A stretch of DNA of 64,000 nt, taken from assembly GCF_021155775.2 (NCBI RefSeq), contig NC_060235.2, forward strand, positions 5,835,521-5,899,520, given 5' to 3'. The translations under genes were made by a program, and so were the position numbers. The notes beneath the pieces are model-generated. The model searched no databases. It worked only from the letters and a program-made list of their open reading frames with translations, and had not been told where the DNA came from. Within the stretch, counting starts at the first letter, position 1, and every line of letters starts with the position of its first letter. Positions 47,701-59,556 of this stretch are shown here, piece by piece. This DNA is from Neodiprion pinetum. Lineage: Eukaryota; Arthropoda; Insecta; Hymenoptera; Diprionidae.

Positions 47701-49747
47701 GTCACGGTCACTCGTGATTATGGATCAGGGAATATAACTTTCAGTCAGGTTTGTAATTAAAACCCTGCTCGCTACTCGCAGTTCCTGCCTTCGGGTGATT
47801 ATCGACGAATATTGGTTGTGCGTTGATGCCTTGACCCAACCAGGTATTACGTAATAGTAGTTACCAGGATAATGGAATTCAATTGGCGTCGTAAACTTAG
47901 AGTGGATTCGTTCTTTTCAAGGGATCGTTCAGCCACTCTAAAGATTACTACTGACCCTGACAATTATAAACAGTATGATTGATGTCCCTGTACATAAATT
48001 ATGTTTGCCAATTGCACCTGCATTCATCGATTGCTCTTCTCTACGCCGTTCATCAGTTTGATTATTTGTTTGTGCGGTAGGAAGTTTACTTGAGAGACCG
48101 ACCTCAAGAGCCTTCTGAGAAGAGTAAGTACACTTGGTACATACCCATCGTCATCGTCTCCCAAGCCCAGCTTGACTTCAGTAAAACTGTACCAACGGTG
48201 TGGATGATGAAGGATGCGGACAGAAGCCTGACCATAAAAGACGTAGCGGCAAACGATAGTTTTGTTATTGTAAATCCAGAGGAAATAGGTAAGTGAGAAC
48301 TTACCAAATGCAATTGAACTACATTCCTTAGTTTCACCTTCTGTTTCCGTGTTTCCGTCTCACCGATGTCTAAAGGGTGAACTCTGATTGTCAGGTATGT
48401 TCCCCGTCAACTACGATTCTCGCAACTGGGCAATGCTGGCCAAGTTCCTGCAGGGTCCAGAGAGAGAGAAAATTCCAGTTCTAACCCGTGCCAAACTGTT
48501 ACACGACGCATGGAATATCGCATACGCCGGAGATCTGTGTTTCGAAATAGCTCTGAACATGACGCTGTTCCTGAAGGAAGAAAGAAGCCACGTGGTTTGG
48601 GAGCCGGTATTCCCGATGATCGATCACGTCGGAAGGCGCATTGAAAACAGCTGCGTACATCTCAAGTTTGAGGTAATTTTTACAAGGACCAAGAGTTTGG
48701 ATTGTTTTAGTTGACGAAATAACGACATCTTCGACTTATTCTTGAACCGTTTTTCTTTTTAGGCGTTTATTCGCTCACTGCTAAAGCCTGTGTACGCGAG
48801 ACTCGGAGAAATACCACGACCGGGAGAACCTCTGTGGAAAACGCAATTGAGAGGAGTGACGAAGAACTTCTTGTGCACGGCTGGATACGAACCTTGTATC
48901 AAGGAAGCGCGGGAGCAGTACAAGAAGTGGATGGCTAGTGAAGAACCGGACAAAGGAAACCCGTCAGTATCGTCATTACATGTAACATAATAATGATTCT
49001 CTTCGCAGGCTGATCATGAATTTAAGTTTACTTCTCTGTTTTTAGAGTGGCGCACGAATTCATCTGCCCAGTTTTCAAATGGGGAACCGACGACGAGTGG
49101 GACTTTGGATTAAAACGTGTGATAAACTTCCCGGTGAACTCACCGGAAAGAAACAAGAGCGAGCGTACCTATCTGCTTAAGACCTTGGCAGGGTGCCCGA
49201 AGGATGCATCAAAGATTAAAAAGTATGATTGCATAGCCGTATTACGAACATGTCACGCACATGGCCGGTTTTACACTTGCAATGTCTTTTCGTTTTCAGG
49301 CTGCTCGCGGAAACGATACTTGGAAAGAACTCTGACTTCACGGATGCGGACATACATCTGATATTCAGCATGCTAACGGGAAGCGCAACGGGATATACAA
49401 CCTTGTTCAATTTCCTCTCTGAGAACTGGGACGAGATAAAGTTAAAATTCCAGGATAAAAAGCACCTTTGGGACGGAATCGTGAATTCCGCGACGTTGTC
49501 TTTCAACACGCAGGACGGCTACGACATGGTGTCAGAATTGTACGTCAGCCGTCAAGGGGAAGTTGAGACGACCGATGCTATTATAGAAAAAGCTTTGAAG
49601 AACATCAAGGAGGAGACGCAGTGGAGCGAAGAGAACCTGCCGGTTATAGAACGCTGGTTGACGGCGAACCTTTCCAAGGAAGATCTGGATGCCATAGCCG
49701 CTGCCAGCACCGCCACCACGACAATGGCCACGCCTCACGCAGGATAA
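44786..49747 (+). CDS. Secreted M1-family aminopeptidase homologue, predicted inactive
   Basis: Fourteen exons: 44786-44863, 44964-45260, 45315-45520, 45626-45781, 45893-46222, 46291-46441, 46542-46668, 47017-47098, 47550-47748, 48081-48288, 48395-48672, 48763-48962, 49046-49222, 49300-49747; 978 residues. Exon 1 is a signal peptide (MGRTTVFLTVLAAVLFLGSV), followed by a furin-like RQKR. M1 landmarks are present (RPNHAQRMFPCFDEP, QWIGQ, CFEIALNMTLFL). HEXXH reads YQIAY (about 370-374), so both histidines and the general-base Glu are lost; the NE third ligand remains. GAMEN is replaced by SQASDN with one extra residue, and the catalytic YxKGA Tyr is absent. No transmembrane or GPI signal is evident, so a secreted non-catalytic protein is inferred. 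The exon 2/3 join is inferred from phase. The exon 8/9 join is uncertain: the alternative donor is 47107, and the acceptor at 47549 was chosen for phase. Confidence 0.9.
47127..47504. mobile_element. MITE-like insertion in an intron of the secreted M1 homologue
   Basis: Inverted termini TAGTCGGGAGTCAA (from about 47127) and TTGACTCCCGACTA (to about 47504) bound roughly 378 bp without coding capacity. If the outer TA dinucleotides are the target duplication, the 12-bp inverted ends GTCGGGAGTCAA fit a Tc1/mariner-type non-autonomous element. Weaker complementarity extends inward. It occupies most of the intron whose boundaries are hardest to place. Confidence 0.6.
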
Positions 49748-49935
49748 TTAGAAAAGTAACAAGAGTTATTATTTATGAGCCTTATGTTTCACGTACTGTA
49801 TTCTCTCGCATAGCTCTTAAGTAGTCGGTAAAATGAATATCGTATTCTTTCTGTAATGGTAATTATCGGTATATTACAACGACGTATCTCACGCTGTGTA
49901 CATTTATCGGGAAGAAGTTTTTCTTTGTAATTATT

Positions 49936-49945
49936 AATAAATAAA
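49936..49945 (+). terminator. Overlapping polyadenylation signals (AATAAATAAA)
   Basis: Two overlapping AATAAA hexamers lie about 190 bp after the stop codon of the secreted M1 homologue, a normal distance for a short 3'UTR. Confidence 0.7.
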
Positions 49946-50461
49946 GGCAAAATACATTTTCAGCCAATACTACGAATAGACTTATTTGGACAAAAATCAT
50001 TTTCCATCCACTTGCGACTGAACCCCAATTCCCGACGACTCGACTTCGAAAGGTGGAGTATACTTACAGAGATTTATCCGAGATGATGACCTTCGATGAA
50101 AGTTAAAATAAATTTAATATTCAACACCCTTAACATAATTTCGTTTCACAAACCGCTATTACAGTACGAAATCTTATCGTTTAGCGATCGTAGTCTGCGT
50201 TTAAAACTTATTAGTACAGAGCTCCGCGGCAAATTTTTAGCTTCTCGAATACAGTTACATTAAGCTGATTAGTCGATGGCATGCAACAATAATGTTATTG
50301 TTTCATCGTCCTATTCAGCTAACATTTCGTTTGCCATTCGAAACCCAGAGAATTTTTCGAGGTGCTGTATTACAGTTCTTGAGTTCATCAATTGTAATAA
50401 CATCTGCTCGTATTCAGGCATTTATCAGAGTTACCAGTTATCAGAAAATGCACATCACAGT

Positions 50462-53136
50462 TCATTGCATCGTTAGTCGTTCGAGCAGATCTGCCACGTC
50501 CACGATATCTTCATTTTGCAATTTCCGGGTCTGTACTTGTCGATTCAGGTTTGTAGCAGCATTTTTAATATGTTCTTTCCATGCTGGTTTGTCGTCCGAC
50601 TCTGAAACTGTGCAGAACACGACTTCGTTCACATCACTTTCAAGATTGTAAGAATATATTGATTTGAAACTGGATTTAAGTGCACTTAGCACCGTGCACT
50701 TAAGTTCTGGATTTCGACACACTAAATTTAAAATGAAAAGTCCGGTTTCTCCTATGCATTTTGCTACCGCCTGCAGGATAGACGTTTCAATGAACTGCTT
50801 TGGTGGGCAACTCATGCCCACAGTGGTATCTTTGCTGTCTACATCAAAAAGAATTGCACTGAATTTTCTTCCTTGATTTGCCGAGTCTAGAATAAATTTC
50901 AGACCATCTGCAATTTCAACTTTCAATTTAGCATCTTGTACTAGGCCAAAATAATTTGTTGCTATCTGGAGCATAGCTTCATCTATGTCGACTGCTGTAA
51001 TATTTATCTGGAATACAGGTTGGAGATTTATTCAACAAACAGTTATGAGAAAATATGAACAGTTATCGATATAGGTATAAAGTTAATCAGTTTACCTCAG
51101 GTAGGCACTGACGCAAAAATGTGCAGAGACCTCCACCACCAAGACCGATGATAGCAATATCATTTTGATCAGCATTCTTTGCGATCATTGAAACTCCGAC
51201 ACTCATGTAGATATGATGCTCGCAAGCCAGATATCCAGGATCCACTACTTTTTTCGGTTTTCCTCGTCTTGATTTGACTTGAAACAAACAAAAATAAACA
51301 AATACAAACAGTGCAATGATAGTTAAAATGTACATAGAAGAAAAATACTTCTACTTCCTTACCGATTTTTAGTTTGGCTTCACTCTGGATGACAAATTGA
51401 TTGTTCAGAAATATCAGTCTTCTAAACACTGAGCCATTATCATCTTCAATTTCTTCGATAACATATTGTCCACTGAATTTACTATCACCTTCATAGCAAA
51501 CTTCGCGTTTTCCAACATTCGACGCCAAAGATAGATAAGGAATTTGAGCATCGTTACTGACTCCTGCTGGGGCCAAGTTACGAACAGTAATGCTAAGCTC
51601 CTTTTTTACTGCATCCAAACTTTCGTATGTATGCTCTCGACGCAAAGTCACTATTACCAATCTGTTTCTCTTGGTAGTTTTCAGCAGCTGCTGCCGACCC
51701 TCTTTAGTGCAAAAAAGCCACATTGTTTCTCTGTTTTGATAATTAGCTTTGTGTAAAGTTACGAATCTTCTCGATTTAACCATGAACAAACTAAAATTAG
51801 CAATTAACTTTTATGTCACTGTGTAAAATATTACTGGAATTGTTTACCTTCCTTGTGGAACTATGAAGGCAGCATATATTTCATTTTCCCTTGCATATGG
51901 CTGATCTAAAACGTACATTGTATATCTTAAATGCTTTTCTCCAGGTCTATATAAGTCCAAAGAAACCTCTCCAACATCCACAACATTTCCTTTATGAAGT
52001 CCCGAGCAAATAACTGCCATTTGTTGAGCAGACTTAATGGCTGAAATAATATCATCGGTAGTAGAAACGCGTTCTAAAGAACCTTCAACCAAGCCCACTT
52101 CAAGAACCTATTCAAATTACAAATTAAAGTTGGCAGGAAAATATTTCCTTCGCGTGTAAAGTTTCTGTGTCACAAGAAAAACAAGAATCTTACCAGTGCT
52201 GGTAGCTTCTTAAATTTTGTAGCAATTACTACAAACACTGGCATTGCACTACCATCTTCTTCACGGGTTTTTGCTTCAGCTTCGTAGCAGCGAGCTACTC
52301 TGAACATAAAATTAGCTTGAGGAAAATAGGAGAGTAACTTTCTAAGAATATGCTCTTGCAATAACGATACACAAACGTATCTTCCTCCAACTCTCAAAAC
52401 TCTTGATATTTCCTGAAACACATGACCAAAGTTTTGACTGTGAAAAGCTTCTTTTTCCGTTTCACACTCCTTACTTACCCCAAACAGCTTATCTACTCGT
52501 GAAATAACATCCTCGCTTTCATCGGGCATCAAAGCGTCCAAAGTCCCTTTATCTAATACGACACTGAACTTATCGTTAGGATAGCTCATTGCTGTGGCGT
52601 CCATTTGTTCAAATGTCATGGCAGGTCTCTGCGTTTTATTCTGATCTATCATTTGCCTGATCACAACGTGCGATATATCGATGTTAGTGATATTCCTGAA
52701 ACAATAAGACTTGCAATTAGGTACAGAGTTTTCAGAAAAGGGATGATACGCTACACTTCTTGCATTCTCTATTCAATTTATACCTAAATTCATACCTATA
52801 ACCAACATCGTACAGATCCATGCTCAGTGTCGAGTTTCCACAGCCAACTACCAAGACGTCATCTTTTGGTTTTATATATTTGTGGAGATGCCCGCATAAT
52901 TCTGGATACTCACCGTACCTGAAATTTATAAAATCACACAAACATAAATAAAATCAAAAAATTATTTAAATGGGCAACTGAGGATAGGTTAGGTTACGGC
53001 AGGTTAGCATTACTTCAACAAGAAAAAAATTGATCTCGTTTTACCATTCAAAGGCTTTCTTTCCACGCTTTGAAAAAAATGTATTCCAATAAGTTTGCTG
53101 ACTGAATTCCTCGTGCGATTTAGGCAATAGATCCAT
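50462..53136 (-). CDS. METTL13: METTL13-like eEF1A lysine and N-terminal methyltransferase
   Basis: Two-domain class I SAM-dependent methyltransferase. The family modifies translation factor eEF1A: the N-terminal domain methylates Lys55 and the C-terminal domain the N-terminus. Exons (minus): 53045-53136, 52796-52918, 52194-52695, 51848-52107, 51363-51790, 51096-51277, 50462-51007. Phases close to 710 residues, near the ~700 of animal METTL13. The N-terminus MDLLPKSHEEFSQQTYWNTF is family-typical. SAM motif I of the first domain is VLVVGCGNSTLSMDLYD, with VVLDKGTLDAL downstream. The C-terminal domain has IAIIGLGGGGLCTFL and ITAVDIDEAML. Both SAM-binding sites look intact. It is divergent from NDUFB11 and tail-to-tail with the secreted M1 gene. 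Confidence 0.95.
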
Positions 53137-53759
53137 TTTATTTATCTTTTCAAATTTTGCGCGATCCACGTGCTGCGCTCACCCCTAACCTTTTCTTTTA
53201 TTTTTGTCGAACACTTTAAACTTGGTTTCCATCAAAACCGTTTCAAAACTCAATATGCTTGTGTAGCCAGAATATCAGCGAGAGAAATCCATTAGCGGCG
53301 TCCACTGGATTCCGAAACACGATTAGCTCATAGAAGCTGATGTCTATAGATAACGACGATCAACGGAATTCGCCCAAATCAATGCCTGTCGTCTGCTGAA
53401 AAGCTTCTTCGTGGCGCGTGTTACACAATCGCTGTTCATCTGAGGTGTGTTCTTGCGCAGCTATCTCTAAGCCTAATCTCCAAAACCCGACCGTATGACG
53501 GCCATCTTGGGTTTTCAACCAATCGCACTCGAAATTGTTTAGAAGATGGCTTCTATTCGGCCGGCGCAGTACTGGAAGAAAACGTATTGACCGGAGGAAA
53601 ACACCTTATATTCTTATTCTTACATCACAGTTACAACTTTATTTGTGGTACAGGTTCGGAGCTACGTCTGTCCGTTGGCTCGTGCCTTATAGTTTGCGTA
53701 ACTAACCTCTACGATCGAGGTTTGCTGCTGGTCTCCAATAGTGATTAGTGAGAGCGAGG
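53137..53759. promoter_or_regulatory. Shared divergent promoter of METTL13 and NDUFB11
   Basis: Only 623 bp separate the two oppositely oriented start codons, both of housekeeping genes. The middle holds GGCCATCTTGGG (53504-53516 region), AACCAATCGC (CCAAT box) just after it and AAGATGGC about 30 bp further on. The GCCATCTT/AAGATGGC pair resembles YY1/Pho-type sites. No TATA box is obvious. The 5'UTRs of both genes lie within it. Confidence 0.6.
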
Positions 53760-54185
53760 ATGGCGGGTGTAGTTCGTCTGCAAGGGCTTCAGAGGCTGAG
53801 AAACGCGTTGACAGGTGTAACCTCAAGACGCAGCATAAATTCCTCGTCAAAAAAATGCGAAGCCAAGAGTCAGACGCAGTGTGCGGAACCCCCTAAGGAG
53901 AACTGGGTGAGCTACGGTTTCGATCGAAACAGCAAGACCATCGATCGAAATGTTATGAAGCAAACATTATTTGTCACCGTCACCCTTTGCCTCGTTATTG
54001 GAGGATTTGGCTGGTCCTACTTGCCAGATCCATTGCTCAAGGACTGGGCGCAACGAGAAGCATACCTTTTACTTCGCTATAGAGAAGAGAATGGACTTCC
54101 TCTGATTGATCGCAACTTTATTGATCCTGCCAAAATCAAACTTCCAAGCGATGAGGAACTGGGCGACACAGAGATCATCATTTAG
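53760..54185 (+). CDS. NDUFB11: NDUFB11, complex I beta subcomplex ESSS subunit
   Basis: Accessory subunit of mitochondrial NADH:ubiquinone oxidoreductase, anchored in the inner membrane on the proximal-pump (beta) side of the membrane arm. It is a single-exon, 141-residue protein. The N-terminus is Arg/Ser-rich without acids (MAGVVRLQGLQRLRNALTG), as expected of a mitochondrial targeting sequence. It is followed by ENWVSYGFDRNSKTIDRN, one transmembrane helix (TLFVTVTLCLVIGGFGWSYL) and the family block PDPLLKDWAQREAYLLLRYRE..GLPLIDRNFID. The ATG at 53760 has a good context (GCGAGGATGG); the in-frame GTG 12 bases earlier is not a plausible start. Length and layout match the family. Confidence 0.95.
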   Translation: MAGVVRLQGLQRLRNALTGVTSRRSINSSSKKCEAKSQTQCAEPPKENWVSYGFDRNSKTIDRNVMKQTLFVTVTLCLVIGGFGWSYLPDPLLKDWAQREAYLLLRYREENGLPLIDRNFIDPAKIKLPSDEELGDTEIII

Positions 54186-54381
54186 AGAATAAGTCAATCA
54201 TGTTAATTTTCTCCTTGGAACTGCATGTTGTTGCATACGATAGTTGATATTATTTAGTGTAAAGCGTTACCGCACACCTGGCGAACAGCAAACTGTAGAT
54301 GTATATTAACTTACGATACTAAAAAACTTACACTCCGAGCAAACTGCTACTATACAGTCTTCATATTCACCAGCAGATAAC

Positions 54382-54387
54382 AATAAA
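54382..54387 (+). terminator. Polyadenylation signal for NDUFB11
   Basis: AATAAA about 195 bp after the NDUFB11 stop codon. Confidence 0.65.
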
Positions 54388-55547
54388 ATTTTGCGTACTA
54401 GCGATCCGATGTTTCTTCTTTCATTCACTCTTCGTGAAAAATAATCCTTAGTCAATCTTATTCTCACAGTTTGTCTTCATTTTTTAGGAATTCAGTTAAA
54501 ACAGTGGAAAATAATTTTACATATTTACCATAAATTTTTTTAAATACCATTTAATATTTGTTATTATAGTTTTGTAAAACCTATGAAAAATATAATACAC
54601 CTCCAAATTAATAGCAGCAGACGCACGTTGATGGAAAATAAGATCTACAGCGCTACAGTACTGAGCTAATCTGAATTCTTGTCAAAATTAATTGTTGAAA
54701 ACTTCTACCACTCGTTTTTTTTATCGTCATATAATCTATACAAAACGCTGGCCAGAAATAGTCTCAAGTCTGTGAAAGTACCGATTTTTGTCCTCCTTTT
54801 TTATCCAACCTAATATCCCCATTTTGAAAATCCTTTGTTCAAATTAAAACTCGCATTTATGTATGTATGTAAAAATGCATTTTAACGATCGAACAAGTTC
54901 ATTCAAAATAATTCTAGGTAGCATAATCACAATACATGTGTATAAATTAATATAGTAATTTATCTAATATCAGTGTACATACATGATACATACCTATGTA
55001 TATGATTTAAAACTTGGGTATAACGACCACGCAAAATTCACTTAGATTCGCTATTACAAAATGGAATCAAAAATTTACATTACTCACAAGTCGTTTATTC
55101 TCGCTTGTCGTTTCAAAGTTCAAATGCAAAAAGAATTTCAGTTGATCAATTATTACTCTGCCTCTGTGACCTAATTTATGTTTTAGTTTTACGGGCCACA
55201 TAGTAAACTGCCGCAAATAGGCCAAGCTTTAAAGTCGCGGTAGAAAGCTTTTGTAATTAAAAATGATTTATTGAATTGGTATCAACTGTACAAAGCATGC
55301 CGACAATCCGACTGTAAATTCTTATTATTTTTTCTCTGGTACTGTACTGCTTGATAGAAATAAGATTGAAATTAAATTGATAGAAAAAAAATCCTATTTC
55401 TAGACTTTAATTCATATAACATTGAATCAGTCGACAATTTTTGTATTCCTGTTTCATAATCATTGCCACGTAGGCTTCTGATTCCTTATAGAATTTGAAT
55501 TTTACACGGCGCCGCGGATATTCTTTCACTAACATCGTACGATCTTG
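54388..55547. other. Convergent intergenic region
   Basis: AT-rich sequence between the 3' ends of NDUFB11 and the GRASP gene. The minus-strand AATAAA at 55267-55272 is a fitting polyadenylation signal for GRASP. Nothing else was recognised. Confidence 0.55.
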
Positions 55548-57888
55548 TTATTGTGCCGACGCCGTTGTAGACGGTAAGCCTGGTGTTGGGACAGGTGCCT
55601 GATTAGGATTACAGACAGGGGGATAGTAAGGATGGTTCTGAGGAAGAGTAGCACTGACGGTAATTGGGGGCATTCCAGGTAAAGAAATAGGTGTTGTCAC
55701 CATGTGAGGCTGACTTACATTGTACGGCAAAGCTGCGCTCGTTGGGCCACTTAGCAAATTGTAATTCGGTAAGGGCGTGGAATACATAGGTATACCTGAC
55801 GGCGGGCCAACATTGACCATGCTTGCGGGTGTAGGTGGAGTCAATGGCATACCCGGAATATTTGGAGTTCCGTAATATTCAGCGGCTTGTACAGAACCTG
55901 ATTAAAAGTATGTACGTTCATTAAACAAGCAAAGAAAGTACTTGTACATGAATTTTAGCGCTACAGGTAAATACTATAGAAATGCATAAGAGCTATGGTA
56001 CATTTCTACGCATCACTTACTCTGAGTTAAATTGACATCAGACTGTCCGGCGAACAGATGAGAGGTCGAAGTGGCAGTTGTAGTTGTTGCTCCAGCAGAT
56101 ACAGGATCTATTTGAGGAACATTATCGAGTTGTGGCAAAGTGGGAGAAACTGGAGTGACGGAAACTGTTGTAGGTTCGACAGTTTCTTTAATCGCAGAAG
56201 GCGGTGCCATTGCCGCATTACTTGTCACGTAACTTGGAGGAATGGAAAATCCAGGTGGTATATTGGTAACTGGATTACTCTGACTGATATGAACATTCGT
56301 TGACGCCGTTGTCGTCACGGGAGTTTTAATGTTACTCTGCAAGAAAATAATTACAAACTTGAAACTTGTAAAGTAATTATTAAGTAGCCCAACAAGAAAT
56401 ATGGACATGCTTTGTGATACGCGATAAGCAAGTAACTTATACAGCTTATAAAATGGAAATTACCGCATACGAATGACTACTGGCAGTGACTGATGGAGAC
56501 GGAATATTTCTGATGGGTATTCTATGAAGGTATCCATAGCCAAGCCCGCATCCTAAGCTAAATACATATGAAAATGGTAAGAATAATCATTGTATCATGT
56601 TTGATTCAATTTTTTAACATGGTCTTAAAATCATATCACTGATCATTCAAATTTTCTTTGGAAAAAGTGATCATCTTCGAATGACGTAATGAAACTCATT
56701 AAAAATTACTCACCTGCCTTCCCCACCCCAAGTATTATTCGGAGTTACCGTCACCTCTCTGCAAGAATCTTCATTCGTATTGTAAACATAAAGTTTGAGT
56801 GGGCGCGACTCGTGGGCTTCAATTAATGTGAATATATCCTCACTTTCGTGCAGAACGGAGTCTGCGCTAATAATGTAATCTGTAAATGATTTTAATCCCG
56901 CCAGTTCAGCCGGTGACGAAGGATGTACTTCCTAAGATACACATATACATTAATTACAGAAGATATCACGTCAAGAAATAAAGTTAATAACTGTTAAAAT
57001 TTAACAATTTTTCCAACAAAATTTCAAATAACTTTTTCAACTTTTCTTTAGCCAAGTTTTGTAAGATAGTAAATATTTCCAGTAAAAATTTTGGCTTTGG
57101 TAAATTACTCGATAACAAAAGGAATGAGCACTCTCAAAATGAATTTCACGTTCAAAATTAAATTGGAAGTGAAATCGAATGACACCAAATACGATTACGA
57201 CCAAGTGATGTAAGAAAGCCGAGTACCGCAAGACCTACTGATTTTTTGGCGTGAAATTAGGTCAATCATACTCACAAGCACATGCCAAACATTTTCGTTA
57301 GCACCCTCAAACGAGCAAAACCTTATGCTGACACCGAGTAGACCTTGACCGCCCCAAGTCATGCTGGGGACAATCACAGACTGTCTGACAGACTGCGTTT
57401 TGCTGCTGTAAACAGTTATTTGCAGCTCTTTGTCGACACCAGCTTTTAGGAGTTCCTTTAAAGTGTCGTTGTCTTGATCCTGAACAAAGAAACGACAAAA
57501 TTAAACCACAATTATATGTCAGCTAGTAGCCGTCCTGTGAAATCGATAGCTAACGAATGACTGTTCGACAAAAAAATTAAGACCAGTCGTAGGCAGGCTA
57601 CCCTAGAATAGACATAATTTTGTTACAAATGCAAAATATGACATACCAATCTAGTGTTTCCAATTGCTACAATGAAATCGAAGAATGCTTCGAGGCCAGC
57701 CTTCTGTCCAGGAGAACCGTCCTGGACCTGTGAAATGGAGAAGTTTTAGTCTGATCGGGGATGAAGTAGACTGATTAACAGTGGGCGAATAATAGGTTAA
57801 GATGCATTTGACAGGGGAAACTTACGCGAAGAACGTGATAACCTTCCGTACCTCCGCCGGGTATTTCAACACTCTGGGATGATCCCAT
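55548..57888 (-). CDS. GORASP: Golgi reassembly-stacking protein (GRASP55/65)
   Basis: Peripheral Golgi protein that tethers cisternae through trans-oligomerising PDZ-like domains and also acts in unconventional secretion. Exons (minus): 57826-57888, 57647-57727, 57276-57479, 56714-56931, 56464-56557, 56021-56336, 55548-55897; 441 residues. It starts [20 protein letters not shown]: Gly2 is the expected myristoylation site. Two GRASP-type PDZ domains cover roughly residues 1-105 and 110-215, with the typical motifs [51 protein letters not shown] and [20 protein letters not shown]. The rest is a Pro/Thr/Ser-rich, low-complexity regulatory tail, as in the family. Flies have one GRASP gene; I cannot say whether this species has more. 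Confidence 0.95.
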
Positions 57889-59466
57889 ATTTACGAATCA
57901 ATCGTTAATACCGCTGCACTGATACCACGATACGCATGCATTAAATACCGTTCCGAACGATTATTTGACACAACTGCTGATGGGCAAAAATTACGTGGCA
58001 CGTCCTCTGACTACAAACTTATATCGTAGATCATAGATATCCACGACGTCGTGGCGAATGGCCTGCCCTGGAACTTGAAAGAGCAGAAAGTGTTCATAAA
58101 TGCACTTACCCTACACCTGATTTGCCTCAACTCGATGTGCCAAATCGTTTGTTGATAAGTTTTCAACTGACTACGCTAAAGTATTCCCTAGGCTTCCGCC
58201 AATGCTATTGGTTGAAAACTAGGGAAATCGCACTCAGTTGGCACAGTTAGAAATGCTTGGAGCATTGTGCACAGTTGAATACCCTGCGTGCCGTGTTGCC
58301 AGTCATTTAGGCTTCAGGCGTAAATGCAAACACACTATAGTCAACGATTGTGCTATTCATCTGGATCTAGAAAAATTATCAAAAAGTTTATAAATGGATT
58401 TCTCGAAAGTGTCCCAAGACTAGATGAACATTGTTAGCGTAACGAAATTATACTGTGGAATTCATATAGGATGCAAGTTTGTCGCTTACAGGCAGGCAAC
58501 CCATTTTTTATCACACGTGCACGAAAAGTGGGACTTTGCGTAGCAGTTTAGTGGTACGAAATTAGCCAATTTCATTTCAGTGTCGTAAAGATAAGTTCGC
58601 GTATGCGTAGTCTACAATGGCTTTGCTTTCGACCCTAGGGAAAAGCAGTTGGCTACTTGTAAAAACTATCGTGTACGACTCGGGCCAAAAGTAGGCCATC
58701 GCAACTCGTGTGATTGTCGCCTTCGCTCGCAATCGTCAACTTTCGTCCCTTGTCATAAAATACACTATCTGACCCCGACGCTTTTCTACTTGCGATCTGT
58801 GTTATCTGAAAACTGGCGATGATTCGATTTTCAGAAATCTATCTGATACTTAGGATAGTTTCATGAACTAGGTAAAGTGAAAACATGTAATAAGCACAGA
58901 TATATTCGGATTACAACAATCATGGTCTATCATTCATTTCCTTGTAACACTTAATGAGTAACTACCCACTTTTTTTTGTTGTATGCTGTACGCCCGTAAT
59001 TTCAAGGCGATGGTAACCTGAGGTTTATATTATATCCTAGTTTATAGGTATACCTTTGCGACATGGCGGGCTGCAGAGAAACTGGATTTACTTCTTAGTC
59101 GGCAGCTGCTTGGCGCATAGGTTGACACATATTCTAGTATGTGCTCAGTACATTGAAGATGTATTATATTCCGAACACATTATTCTCGACGACAGTCGGA
59201 TAATAATATAAATACAGGTATTGATTTCATCGAGAGTCTCTGTTATTGCTTAATATCGACATCGTTAAATTTATGTAAGCGCAATTGTAGTGTCAGGAAT
59301 CATAAACTTGGAACAGGAGCAGCTGGATGAGGTGCAGTCCAGGATTGAATGGCTGTTTTATTAAATATTAAAGTCAAAGTAGGAGCACAAGACACGATAA
59401 CGCAAGCGAATAAAGGAGTGCATACAAATACGGGACAAAATAAGTATGCAATACACGTCAGAATTA
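57889..59466. other. Intergenic region upstream of GRASP
   Basis: It contains the GRASP promoter and 5'UTR side (57889 onward) and, further right, the presumed 3' flank of the orphan terminal exon. No coding exon, RNA gene or repeat was recognised. Confidence 0.45.
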
Positions 59467-59556
59467 CTATTCTTCGTTAGTTGTGATGACCTCGTAGTCA
59501 GGATATGCCTTCTTCAAGAGTTCGACGGTGACGTTATGATCGGCCTTGCCAAAGCC
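59467..59556 (-). CDS. Orphan terminal coding exon, product not recognised
   Basis: A minus-strand acceptor (CTGTCTTTGCAG) opens a 90-base exon encoding 29 residues, GFGKADHNVTVELLKKAYPD then YEVITTNEE, and ending in TAG at 59467. Composition and the even codon pattern look coding. I do not recognise the family. A candidate penultimate junction is the minus-strand donor CAGTAC|GTGAGT near 61149, which would keep phase 0 (SQQY|GFGK). The promoter-like TATATAAAG at 63119-63127, with a donor at 63067, could belong to the same transcript. Neither link is proven. Confidence 0.5.
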   Translation of the reverse strand, partial: GFGKADHNVTVELLKKAYPDYEVITTNEE

